Source of the DNA: Eupeodes corollae
Lineage: Eukaryota > Arthropoda > Insecta > Diptera > Syrphidae
Length of the DNA: 64,000 nt
Direction of reading: 5' to 3'
Assembly: GCF_945859685.1 (NCBI RefSeq)
Contig: NC_079147.1
Span: 149,444,645 to 149,508,644, forward strand
Shown one piece after another: positions 10,736 through 20,535 of this stretch. The number at the start of each line of letters is the position of its first letter. Position 1 is the first letter of the stretch. A program made the position numbers and the translations under genes. The notes under the pieces are model-generated. The model saw only the letters and a list, made by a program, of their open reading frames with translations. It was not told where the DNA came from and ran no database searches.

Positions 10736-12726
10736 CAAGGGCGGATCCAGACTTTTAATCACGCGCTTAACATATAGACGAGTTTTTACTTATCGCTTAA
10801 AAATGTTCTTAAAAGGAGGTTAACAAAATTTAAATAACATAATGTACATATTAACCTTAAATGTATACATTTCAAGGGCTAAAATGACAACTTTAGTTAT
10901 TAAATTATTTTAGAACGCTATTATCCAGCAAGGTATGGTCTAACTATTAAATTTAGTAGACTTTCTTCATATGAAAGCAAACCACAATAGTTTAGAGGGT
11001 TTTTATTGCTTTCACTGAAAAATGTACGAAATTGCTTGAAAACTTTGCATTCTTCCAAAAAGAATATATTCGTTTTTGTTGCCATTTATATCAATGCGAA
11101 AAACGCTACAAAAATTCAAAAACCCAGAAAATGAGAAATGTTTTTTTTGACGTGGTGTTTTCGGACTCAATTTTCGGGAGTCTATTATTATTACTATCGC
11201 CAACTCGTATTTGGAGCTGATGCTAGAAAATATTTTGCCCTTAAAGAAGTCAACACAACTGTAAAATTGTAGAGAGAAATTTTTTTAAGGAAATATGTGC
11301 ATTTAAGTACATAATTTTTCTAAATATAAAATAAAAACAAATAAATTTAAACAAATAAGTTGGGAAGCAACTTTTGTGTGACAGCCACAAATTACACGTT
11401 TCAGAATCTCTTTTCTCTTCAGTTTTCAAGAGATTCAAAGCTTTTATATTAATAGTTATGAAACGTGCATTGTGTTTTTCAATTAGCCATTAGTTTGACA
11501 AAAGTGTTACTTTTGCTGTTTTTGGGAAATTTATATTCTTGAAATTCGTGTTTAAATCTCAGTTCTAGAATATCTAAAGCAAATTCACTTCAATGTAGAT
11601 TTCTTTTAAAAGTTTTATTCAACAGAAAATCATTTTTGAAAGAAATATATTGCCCGGCTGCAATACCTGCAACATAATTTTTTTTAAATTTAAATGCCAT
11701 ACAAAAAAGTGACGAACAAAAATTTGACCATCGAAAGGAGCTTGAATTAAAACACAAGATTATTGAAATCTGTTGATTAAGTTCTTGAGAAAATTTGAAA
11801 ACAACATCTTTATGGGGGGTACCCTTCTGGAGCAATACCAAAATATGTTTTTCTTGTAGAAAGAACTCGACTTAAGAAAAAATTAGAGAAAGTTCTAAGA
11901 AAATATTTTGGTTCTTTTCTGAAAAAAATTCGAATTTTCGAATTTACACCCAAACAAATTTTATGGGGACTGCTGTTATTTTAATTAAAAAATTTAAAAA
12001 ATACTTCTTAAGCTAATCAGCTTAGTCTTAGTCGGCACAGTGGTAAGACCTAAGGGGCCAGGACAGACAGACAAACGGATGGAATGGGGGGACCTACTTT
12101 TTTTGAAGTTTTTATCATCGTAATGTCAAACAGATTCGAAATTTTTTACTAATGCAATACTTGCCATATACATAGTTCCTATGTGTCGCAACTGAAAATC
12201 ACTTTAATGTTCACTATTTATGTGCATACAAAATAAGATGGAATTGAAGGCTAGTTTCACGAATTTATAGTCAAATTAATATAAACTTTAAGATCTCTTA
12301 TTCAAGATTTCCTTTTAAAAACAACAAATTTTATGAAAATAATTTAAAGCATTACTTAAGTTACAAAAATTTTAAATGTTTTTGACAGCAAGTAACTTTT
12401 TGGTGAATGTACTTACTTATACAACTTAACTGTGTAAGATCTATGGCTCATATGACTCTTCTGGATTGTCCATTGGTCAAAATTTGATGAATTTGTGCTA
12501 AGTTTTTGAAATAGGGCTGATTGTCAGATTCATATTATGTTCTTGGTCTAGCCTTTAGTGAAAAGAAATAAATAATTCATAATATATAATAGGGGTCATA
12601 CCCATTAACTCAATACGATTTGTTTTGAATTAGAGGGAATTCCTACAAAAATATAAACAAATTATCTCTCAGATGGGGGTCATGACCACTGCGACTCCCC
12701 CCCCCCCCCCTCTGGATCCACCATTG
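10736..12726. mobile_element. hAT-like non-autonomous element with TIRs and 8-bp TSD
   Basis: The left end CAAGGGCGGATCCAGA at 10736-10751 is inverted as TCTGGATCCACCATTG at 12711-12726 (14 of 16 match). They are flanked by CTTTCCAT (10728-10735) and CTTTCTAT (12727-12734), an 8-bp duplication with one mismatch. GGCGGATCCAG-type termini with 8-bp duplications are typical of hAT elements. The interior is AT-rich, has no transposase, and includes a poly-C run near 12697-12710 and a dispersed GGGCCAGGACAGAC repeat at about 12055. Confidence 0.6.
11990..12190. repeat. Dispersed repeat containing GGGCCAGGACAGAC, copy 1
   Basis: About 180 bp share the word GGGCCAGGACAGAC and downstream sequence (ATCATCGTAATGTCA, TTCGAAATTTTT) with 37905-38100, in the same orientation. 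Sequence similarity is patchy. Probably two decayed copies of one interspersed repeat. Confidence 0.45.
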
Positions 12727-13077
12727 CTTTCTATTTTGATATACATATTAAAATTGCATTCAAATAATGAATTTTTCTTAGATTGCGCCATATTTTCCGT
12801 TAAATGTAAATATTATTGTTTTTAACCATTAAAATGTGAGAACAGCACAATTACCCAAATTTTTCCCAAATTTATGTAAAATTTCCCAAAAAAAAAATGG
12901 AACAATTTCTTCGCCCTTAAATTGCGAATAATATAATTTTTAGAGATTATCTATCAATTAAAAAAATCGCGTGTGAAAATTCGTGCTGAGATAAAGGAAA
13001 CATGACCCAAAACTTCTTCAGTTTTTTATATACATACATATACTTAAATTTTATTGTAGCTACACTTAAGTAGTATT
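12727..13077. other. AT-rich spacer between two DNA transposons
   Basis: No coding pattern or repeat termini were recognised between the hAT-like element and the MITE. Confidence 0.4.
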
Positions 13078-13503
13078 CACATGAGCGCGACCAACGAACG
13101 ACGAATGAATTACAAAATGTGAGTTTATATACGTTTGAAGACATATTTCCACACAAATTCTTAACAAAACGATAGCAATATAGTTTATATTTGATTTATG
13201 ATACACACTTTTACTTTTCAATATAATATATGATTAAATTTAAGAAAACAAATTTATTCGTCGCGAAAAAAATTATAGTTGATACGAACTTTCAAACTTT
13301 ATTCGCGTTCCACATAATCCACACTCGCAACGAATAAAATAATCGCGCGTACTTAACCTAAAAAATCATTCTTATTTTGGTTTCGGTGGTGAATGGTGTT
13401 CGGCTGTGGCTTCATTCGCGACGAATTAAAAACTCTCATGTGAAAGAAACGTCAAAATCGACGAATATTCGTTCATTCGTTGGTCGTTGGTCGTGCTCAT
13501 GTG
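13078..13503. mobile_element. MITE with about 33-bp terminal inverted repeats
   Basis: The left terminus at 13078-13110 begins CACATGAGCGCGACCAACGA. It is inverted at 13471-13503, where the complement begins CACATGAGCACGACCAACGA, with only a few mismatches over 33 bp. The 426-bp body has no coding capacity. It contains CG-bearing words (TTCGCGACGAATT) and an internal CTCATGTGAAAG copy at 13435. The flanks share AGTA but no clean target duplication. Confidence 0.6.
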
Positions 13504-14106
13504 AAAAGTACTTTAGACTATGATTATGGGCATGAAACAATGCTTTGGCATCATTGTAGTTTGTTACCAAATACACGAACCAAAGTTCTTCCCAGTTCAA
13601 AAGTGAATAAAATACAATCCACAATTCATTCTGATTTACGGTTTCTTCCCATAAGATGGCATATTGGGCGCCAAGTTTTAAGATGGATATGAATTGTGTA
13701 CGTACTTTAGTGTTCCTATAAATAGTAATCGAAAATATTTTTTTATAAATTTAAACAAAATAAACAAATCCGAAAATTAGGAAACTGTGTTCAGTTGTTC
13801 CAAACTTATAAAATTCAACCCACATTTCCAATAACGGTATAAAAATCGATCCACTTCGCTAATACGTAGAAATCTTGGTTCTATATTCTTATTGTAATTA
13901 TTGTCGTTCATAAACGATAAGATTATAACGGTTTTTAACAATATAACGTTAATACATCGTTTCTAATTTCATTTTTGAAGTGTCAAATAGTAAAGATTTG
14001 TAAACAATTGAAAGTGTTAACCTGAAAAAAGCAACTATTTTTAAGCTTTAAAGAAAACAAAGAACTTTAAAGAAATTCTTCATCTTAGTTGGGGGACGAG
14101 TTTTTA
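13504..14106. other. AT-rich spacer, nothing recognised
   Basis: Short frames at 13480-13692 lack motifs. No promoter, RNA gene or terminal repeat can be supported before the pogo terminus. Confidence 0.4.
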
Positions 14107-14109
14107 TTG

Positions 14110-14134
14110 GGGTAATTGCGGGAGAGATGCCGCG
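14110..14134 (+). repeat. pogo left terminal inverted repeat
   Basis: These 25 bases are repeated exactly in inverse orientation at 18967-18991. The GAGATGCCGC portion recurs inside the left subterminal region at about 14142, 14434, 14453 and 14475. Confidence 0.85.
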
Positions 14135-14530
14135 TCGGGGAAGATGCCGCACTCAACCAAACTCATACATCTAGTCATCCACGGAAATTTTTTTTTTGAT
14201 TTCTGTTCATAAAGTACTCAAAAGAAAACGTACACAAAAAAAACAACTTGCATAGAATATGTAACTGAAATTTTTCAGTATGTTGCAGTTTGTGGATCCA
14301 AAAACAAGTTCACGCGTGTTTTCTCAAGTGTAAGTATTTTGTGTCATTAAATAGTGTGTAAAGAAGTGGTTGGTGTGATTTTTTGCTGTTTTCGTTTTTT
14401 TTTTTTCGATATGAAACGTGGTGCGGCATCTCTCCCTCACTACGGGGATAGATGCCGCACTTTTTTTTGAGAAGGTGCCGCATATTTAAATTGTTTATTT
14501 TGCATTTAAAATTTAATATAGGAATAAGAA

Positions 14531-15663
14531 ATGAAACGAAAATATAAAAGAACAACAAACCGAGGAAGTTGGAGCGAAGAGGCATTGGAGGATGCTCGAA
14601 AAAGCATTGAAGATGGGATGTCCGTTCGGAAAGCCGAAAAATTGTTTGGCGTACCGGCTAGAACTCTTTCGAGACGGTTAAAAGATGGAAATTTTGTAAA
14701 GAAACCACTAGGCTTTATGGGTAATTATTTACTTAATTAGTTATTGAACTTTGAAGGTATATGAAGGTAATTTGTATATCTATTGACAGGTGTTCTTGGA
14801 AAAGAAAATGAAAGAAAGCTAGCAGATCACATACAAAAATTAGCGGCTGCAGGATTTGGTGTTGACAGAGAAGGAATTAGGAGCTTGGCGTTTAAGCTAG
14901 CGGAGAAAATGAATATCAAACACAAATTTAACTTAACTAAAAAATAAGCTGGATATGCATGGCTTGCCTCCTTTTTGGAAAGGAATAAAGACATTTCATT
15001 AAGACAATCCGAAGGAATTTCCCTTTCCCGCGCTCAGGGTATGAATAAATCGGCAGCAAATGACTTTTTTGAAGTTCTTCACAAAGTTTTAACTGAAAAC
15101 AATTTAATGGACAAACCCGGAAATATATTTAATATGGACGAAAGCGGATTACAACTGAACAATAAACCGGGAAAGGTGTTAACGCAAAAAGGTGTTAAGG
15201 ACGTTCATGTGGTAACTGCTAAGGAGAAAGGAGAAAATGTCACTGTTGTACCATGTTGTAACGCAGAGGGAAACTTCTTACCACCTGTTTTGATAATGAA
15301 AGGAGTAAATAGAAAAGCAGAGTTTATGCACGGATTACCAAGTGGCTCCGATGTTTACATGAACAAAAAATCATCGTACATCAATACTGAGTTATTTTTT
15401 AGATGGTTGAAAGAACATTTCATGCTACGAAAACCTGTAGGTAAGACACTGTTAATCTTGGATGGTCACACGTCTCAAAGCAACGCCTTGGAGATGCTGA
15501 AATTGGCTGAAAACAACGAAATCATTATCCTCTGCTTACCAAGTCATACTACACAAGCAATGCAACCTTTAGATCGAAGTTTTTTCAAGCCATTAAAATA
15601 ATTTTTCCATAACGAAGCCAAGGCTTGGATGAACCATCATAAAAACAGAACCATAACGAGATA
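14531..15663 (+). pseudogene. pogo/Tigger/jerky-like transposase, N-terminal and catalytic part
   Basis: Exon 1 (14531-14720) starts with MKRKYKR and a psq-type helix-turn-helix, from SWSEEALEDARKSI to RTLSRRLKDG, which binds the terminal repeats. A 69-bp GT-AG intron (14721-14789) follows. Exon 2 carries VLGKENERKLADHI, then the DDE_1 catalytic domain: NMDESGLQ (first Asp), LILDGHTSQ (second Asp), and LPSHTTQAMQPLDRSFFKPLK (third Asp, 36 residues on). In-frame stops at 14945 and 15599 interrupt it, and a gypsy element enters at 15664. The C-terminal part is at 18421-19050. Domestication is unlikely because of the stops. Confidence 0.8.
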
Positions 15664-15803
15664 TGTTGTAATCGCAACCTTAATATTAAATATTATAATC
15701 ACTGTACTTGTCATTGACTTACTCTGAATTAATATATGTACCTATTTTGACATTAAAACTTCATTCTGAATTACGAAGTCTTGGTGTTCACCTCTACTTA
15801 TCA
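15664..15803 (+). repeat. 5' LTR of nested gypsy element
   Basis: 140 bp, TGTTGTAATCGC...CTTATCA. Same sequence as 18281-18420. Confidence 0.9.
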
Positions 15804-15887
15804 TTTGGCGACGAGGATTTTTTTTTCTAAATTTCGAACCACAAATTGCGATAATTCAAGGAAATTACCAAAGGGTAAGATAAAACG

Positions 15888-16772
15888 ATGGACAAAGCAA
15901 CCTTGGAAGCTATTTTAAAATCACTAAATGATTGGATGGCACAGATTTTGGAGGCTCAGAAATCATGGATGGAGACAAACACGCGGGGCACAATTGTGGG
16001 CAGTTCAGGTATGTCAGTTGTTCAGCCTTTTCCGGCTTACAAAAAAGATGAAAACTGGAAAACCTACTTGAAGCAGTTGGAGCAACATTTCGAGGCGTGT
16101 GGAGTTTCAGAGGATAAACAAAAGCGCGCATTTTTCCTTTCTTGGATTGGAAGTGATAACTTTGAAACTCTTCAGAAGCTCTATGGGGGAGAAGACTTAT
16201 CTACAAAGTCGTTCAAAGAGCTAACGGAGAAGCTTAGTGAGCATCTCGTGTCCAAAATTCATGTTCTAGCTGCCAGATATCAATTTCACAAAACTTCGAC
16301 GAAGCCAGGGCAAACGTATGCCGATTGGGTTGCTGATCTTCGAGGTGTGGCACGCAACTGTAAGTTTTCTTGTCCAAAAGAAACGTGTTCAGAATCGTAC
16401 GTAGATAACATGATTCGTGACATCATTGTTCTCTATACTCCGCATGACACTGTTCGAACGCAAGCTTTACAAAAGATTGACCCAGAGTTAAAAGATGTGT
16501 TGGATATAGCCACTGCATACGAGACAACACAAAAAACATTTTCGGCGATCAAAGAGAACAATAATGAGATGGAGGTAAATGCATTATCGACCTCAAAGGG
16601 ATGTTCTCAGTCGCGCACACAATCCGATTCAGCGAGAAAATCTTGTCCCAGCTGTTTTGTGAATCACCAGAGAAGCGATTGTCGCCACAATAAAACTGTT
16701 TGCCATAAATGCAAAAAAAATTGGGCATATAGCAGCTGTTTGTTTGATGAGTGTGAACGATGGGAATGCTAG
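15888..16772 (+). CDS. Gypsy gag with split zinc knuckle
   Basis: ATG at 15888 opens 294 codons. A helical capsid-like region includes FPAYKKDENWKTYLKQLEQH and LSWIGSDNFETLQKLYG, typical of insect gypsy Gag. It is followed by a Ser-rich linker and a CPSCFVNHQRSDC cysteine cluster. The CCHC nucleocapsid knuckle (CHKC then GHIAAVC) is cut by a frame change at an A8 run near 16712-16719: CHKC is in the gag frame, while KKIGHIAAVC is in the frame of the following protease ORF. This could be a programmed shift or a 1-bp indel. Because it falls inside the knuckle, an indel is more likely. Confidence 0.75.
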   Translation: MDKATLEAILKSLNDWMAQILEAQKSWMETNTRGTIVGSSGMSVVQPFPAYKKDENWKTYLKQLEQHFEACGVSEDKQKRAFFLSWIGSDNFETLQKLYGGEDLSTKSFKELTEKLSEHLVSKIHVLAARYQFHKTSTKPGQTYADWVADLRGVARNCKFSCPKETCSESYVDNMIRDIIVLYTPHDTVRTQALQKIDPELKDVLDIATAYETTQKTFSAIKENNNEMEVNALSTSKGCSQSRTQSDSARKSCPSCFVNHQRSDCRHNKTVCHKCKKNWAYSSCLFDECERWEC

Positions 16773-17754
16773 TACGGTAAATTCAAAACGAAACAAAAAG
16801 CACAAGTCAAACAGAAGAGACAAAATAAAATCGAGCGGTAAATATACAGCTAATTCAATTGAACAAATTCATTTTAGTGAAGTCGTTGCGTCACATGAAT
16901 GTGCGATGGTGAAAGCTGAATCAAGGCCGTGGATTATGGTGGATGTCGTTGTCAATGGGTGCCCGATGAGATTCCAGGTTGACACGGGGGCATCTTGTTC
17001 GCTAGTTGGATTAGAAGGATTCCAGAAATTGGGGCAACCAAAGTGCTGTGCTACAACCAAGTCTCTCCAAGCATACGGTGGAACACCACTAAGGTTAAAA
17101 GGAGAACTGGCTGTGCAGGTGACATACGAAAATTCCACACATAATATGAATTTGCTCGTAGTTGATGGCTCTGGTGCGAACATATTGGGTCTAGATTGGT
17201 TTAAAGCTTTCAGCTTAAAGGTTCAACACTCTATTTTACAAATTAAATCTAATGATTTTCTTCTCAACAGCATTGAGACGTTATGCAAGAAGTACGGCAG
17301 ACTTTTTTCATCGGGGCTAGGCAAGTGCACATCCTTTCAAGCTCACTTGGAATTGAAGGAGGGTGCAGTTCCAAAGTTTGTACGTCATCGTCAAATTCCC
17401 TATGCTCTCTTAGATGGAACGAAAAAAGAACTAGATCGCTTGGTGGCCGAGGGAATTTTGTCCTGGGTTCAGCCCACTCAATGGGCTGCACCGGTGGTGA
17501 TCGTCGAGAAGGCTAATGGTGGGATACGGATTTGTGGCGATTTTAAAACAACGGTGAATCCACAAATCGCATGCAATCGTCATCCACTTCCTCGACCACG
17601 AGATTTATTTCACAAGCTTCGTGGAGGAAAAGTATTCAGTAAAATTGATCTATCGGAAGCTTATCTTCAGATTGAACTGGACGAATCTTCGAGAGAATAT
17701 GTGGTGACACACCTTTTGGTCTCTTACGATTCAATCGGTTGCCGTACGGGATAA
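16744..17754 (+). pseudogene. Gypsy protease and start of reverse transcriptase
   Basis: After the knuckle, a Lys-rich segment leads to a retropepsin with FQVDTGASCSLVG (catalytic Asp) and ILGLDWF. A spacer and RT fingers follow: LDRLVAEGILSWVQPTQWAAP, IRICGDFKTTVNP, FSKIDLSEAYLQIELDE (first catalytic Asp of RT). The frame breaks just after EYVV, where one base appears missing; the next frame gives the expected LPYGISSAPGEFQ block. At about 17780 the sequence jumps to the integrase end, so the YVDD motif, RNase H and integrase core are absent. Confidence 0.8.
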
Positions 17755-17829
17755 GCAGCGCACCAGGCGAGTTCCAAGGTTCCAAGGAGTTCCAAATTCC
17801 AACCAAATCAAAAAGTTCTAGCCAGACAA

Positions 17830-18246
17830 TACAGGAAGTCTAAGAAGTGGTGCAATGGAGTTATTACTAGCGTGTTGGGTAGTAACATGTATGGTATCCA
17901 AACTGATCGAGGATACATAAGGCGTCATCAACCTGAAGCAGACTCGATTTTCATTGGAAGTTCAGAAACTTCACCAAGTTCTAAACAAGATTCAATGGAA
18001 GGTAATGTTAATTTAAATAACCATGAATTTTCTTCATCTTTTAGACAAAACAATGATGATAGTTCATCTGAAAATATGGAAATTGAACCGAAGCAGGAAT
18101 CATTTGAACAAGTCACACAACCAACTTCAGAAGTGCACCAGCACGCTTCCAATCATGCGGATATGGATTCACCAGCTGGTCCACTCGAACTAAGAAGATT
18201 CAAACGACCTAAAAAGGCTCCTGTACGGTTCCCTCAAGGATGCTAA
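17830..18246 (+). pseudogene. Gypsy integrase C-terminal end after internal deletion
   Basis: The frame from ARQYRKSKKWCNGVITSVLG through MYGIQTDRGYIRRHQ is the C-terminal chromatin-binding region of gypsy integrases (RxGxxxWxxGxI...RRH pattern). A Ser/Gln-rich tail ending PVRFPQGC closes the ORF shortly before the polypurine tract. It is joined to the RT part at repeated GAGTTCCAA words (17768-17800), which suggests a microhomology-mediated or template-jump deletion. Confidence 0.65.
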
Positions 18247-18280
18247 GTGCTTACATCCTTTGTAATTGTAGCGGAGGAGA

Positions 18281-18420
18281 TGTTGTAATCGCAACCTTAA
18301 TATTAAATATTATAATCACTGTACTTGTCATTGACTTACTCTGAATTAATATATGTACCTATTTTGACATTAAAACTTCATTCTGAATTACGAAGTCTTG
18401 GTGTTCACCTCTACTTATCA
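18281..18420 (+). repeat. 3' LTR of nested gypsy element
   Basis: Preceded by a purine-rich tract at 18270-18280 and followed by the AGATA duplication. Identical to the 5' LTR by eye. Confidence 0.9.
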
Positions 18421-19050
18421 AGATACCAGGCTGGGCATTTAATTGGGAATGCATGGGAGAAAGCCGCGTCTGTTGGAAATGGAGCTTCAGGTTTCAGAGC
18501 CACAGGAATCTACCCTTTTAATCCTCAAGCTATTCCAGATCACTTCTTTAGCATATCAGACTCAGCTGCGGTCGAGATTCAGCAATCGGCAGCTCTTCCG
18601 TCAGAAACGATCGTTTTATCTCCTGAATCGAACTTGGAACCGATAATTCCAACCACCAGCAATACATCGCACAACTGTAATCATTCTGAAAATGAAACAC
18701 ACACTTCAACATGCTTCAATAAACCTACGCCAACAAAACTACTTCAAGAAATTTTACCACTGCCGAAAATTCCAGCGCTGACTTTTTCAAGAAGAAGACA
18801 GAAGGCAGAAGTCTTAACTTCACCCAGCTCAATAGAAAAAAAGAAGAAAATTAAGTCTCCAAAGCCCCAAGAAGAAAAAAAAGCTTCAAAAAGGAAGATT
18901 GAGCCGGCTGCGAATCTTATGTGTTTTTTTTACTTTTATAAAAAATTACATCAATTTTTAAAAAAGCGCGGCATCTCTCCCGCAATTACCCTATACAAAA
19001 AACGAATGTTTCCCGTTGATTCATTTCTTTGCTTTTCAGTATTTTATTGA
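18421..19050 (+). pseudogene. pogo/jerky-like transposase, C-terminal part displaced by gypsy
   Basis: Directly after the right LTR the frame resumes exactly where 15663 stopped: the shared AGATA target duplication lets ...RTITR continue into YQAGHLIGNAWEKAASVGNG. Next comes FRATGIYPFNPQAIPDHFF, the conserved C-terminal block of pogo/jerky transposases, followed by a Ser/Thr/Pro-rich tail and a KKKKIKSPKPQEEKK basic stretch. The frame runs through the right terminal repeat and ends outside the element. Confidence 0.8.
18967..18991 (-). repeat. pogo right terminal inverted repeat
   Basis: Exact inverse of 14110-14134. The transposase frame reads into it, which suggests that the original 3' untranslated spacer has been shortened. 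Confidence 0.85.
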
Positions 19051-19074
19051 AAAAAAAAATAAATATTTGATTTT

Positions 19075-20535
19075 GGATAGGTATGTTTTGTTAACTGCAG
19101 CCTATTTGCGAAATAGGGTATCCAGTAACTGTTTTGAGAAGACACAGTTTACAGGAGAAAAAACGCATCGGAACCATACTAGCGTATTCATTTACATAGT
19201 TGCAAAGCAGAAGTAGAAGAAATGGGATGTCAAAGCTGAAAAACGCGTTATTGTTGGATACGACTCTACTCAAAAGGTTATCGTATATTTGATACAAAAT
19301 CCAGTAGAGTTTCGGTAGCAAAGACCTTGAGAATTATAGAAAATGAACCTAACAATCCAAAGCTGCCTAGAAATATGCATGAATTTAGAACTAAAACTTA
19401 ATGCAGACGGACAAGTTTCTATTCATAAGGTCGTCTTGTTGCAAAAAGGATTTTCTCAAAAATACGGTAAAGATTGTGATGAAACTTTTGGTTCAGTGTT
19501 TAAGCACGAAAATATACGATGTCATCCTGTGGTTGCGAGTTTGAGACGTTACTTGAATGTGAATTAATTAATTAATTTATTAATCCGAAGAGTTCAAAAT
19601 GTTGGTCAATGAAGAAAAGGTACTAAGACTCAATAAAAGTATATATGGTCTAAAGCAATCAGCCCGAGAATGGAATAAGAGAGCAACAGAAATCTTGCTT
19701 GGAATGAGATTCAAGGCATCGACAGCTGATTCGTGTGTATTCTCAAGAAAAGAAAGCAACGGTTAAACAACATTCATGTTGCTATAAGTTGATTACATTC
19801 TAGTGGCTGGTTTTCACGAAGAACTAATACATGTTATTTATAAAGACCTAAAAAAACATTGAAAGATTAAAACATGAGAGAAGCAAAACATTATATACAG
19901 GTATAAAAATCAAGCGTGAAAAAGATGGCTCAAAACTCCAAATTTCATTAAACAATAAGAACCTAATTGAAGATTTAAAACGAAACGCCAATCGAAACAG
20001 GTTTCTTGAGTGTAAATGATGAAACAAGTCCAAAGTTACCAAATAATACCTTATATTGTCAACCTATTGGGTCATTACTCTATATTAGTAACATTTCAAG
20101 ACCAGATGTATCCTTAGCTGTTAATATTTTAAGCAGTAAAATAAAATCTATAACTGAAAGTAACTGGAAAGCTCTAAAAAGAGTTATGCGATATCTTACG
20201 ACATATGTTGATAAACCTTTATTGCTCCAATCGAATAAAGAAAGAATGTTTTTGTGCTTTTTGGATGACTCAAAAGATAGAAAATTAACAAGTAAGTATT
20301 CCAATTTCCCTTGAAGTTACATAGCTTCGCCAAATCAAATATTGACCTCAGTCGCTGTGCCATCAACTGAATCTAAAAAATCCGTCAAATGTGGAGCTAG
20401 AACCAAACATACTCGTATGGTGATAAGCAATTACCATATAAGAGACTTACGGGAGAAGAAGATCATTCAAGTGTAATACTGTCAATCGAATGAAATGAGA
20501 GCTGACAAAGTCACTTTCCAAAGAAGTTTACATTT
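19075..20535 (+). mobile_element. Ty1/copia retrotransposon remnant
   Basis: Degraded copia pol in several frames, in order: integrase C-terminal part (VLLTAAYLRNRVSS, KWDVKAEKRVIVGYDSTQK, IFDTKSSRVSVAKT); RT start (MNLELKLNADG, KGFSQKYGKDCDETFGSVFKHE); RT core (VLRLNKSIYGLKQSAREWN); RNase H connection (LYCQPIGSLLYISNISRPDVSLAVN, ALKRVMRYLTTYVDKP); and an ending NYHIRDLREKKII. No LTRs were found. The 3' side is cut by the DINE-like repeat at 20536. Stops throughout make it dead. Confidence 0.8.
19343..20314 (+). pseudogene. Copia reverse transcriptase/RNase H fragments
   Basis: Frames at 19343-19567 and 20006-20314 are the longest clean pieces. They show the KHETIR-like (KHENIR) RT block, then SIYGLKQ in another frame near 19645, then the GSLLYISNISRPDVSLAVN block that precedes copia RNase H. 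The catalytic YVDD stretch is not recognisable: the corresponding part near 19790 reads YILVAGFHEE in a shifted frame. Confidence 0.7.

Larger units (their letters stand above)
15664..18420 (+). mobile_element. Ty3/gypsy LTR retrotransposon, internally deleted, with identical LTRs
   Basis: Two LTRs of 140 bp (15664-15803 and 18281-18420) appear identical base for base and run TG...CA. The 5-bp sequence AGATA is present on both sides (15659-15663 and 18421-18425). A candidate primer-binding site TTGGCGACGAGG follows the left LTR, and a purine tract GCGGAGGAGA precedes the right LTR. Between them are gag, protease, the first part of reverse transcriptase and the last part of integrase. The rest of pol is deleted, so the 2.76-kb element is non-autonomous. 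Identical LTRs indicate a recent insertion. Confidence 0.9.
14107..18993 (+). mobile_element. pogo/jerky-type DNA transposon carrying a nested gypsy element
   Basis: A perfect 25-bp inverted repeat, beginning GGGTAATTGCGGGAGAG at 14110-14134 and inverted at 18967-18991, bounds the element. TA lies outside each end (14105-14106 and 18992-18993), as expected for the TA target duplication of the Tc1/mariner/pogo group. GATGCCGC words recur inside the left end. The transposase is split by the gypsy insertion at 15664-18420. Removing that insertion and one copy of its 5-bp TSD leaves a pogo-type element of about 2.1 kb. Confidence 0.85.

Noticed and set aside
12697..12710. Poly-C run as a G-quadruplex regulatory element
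   Set aside because: A single homopolymer inside a transposon end; more likely replication slippage, with no support for function.
14310..14585. Minus-strand ORF of 91 codons
   Set aside because: Overlaps the pogo 5' region and first exon and shows no motif.
17264..17491. Minus-strand ORF in gypsy
   Set aside because: It overlaps the protease/RT frame on the plus strand, which has clear motifs; the minus frame is a shadow.
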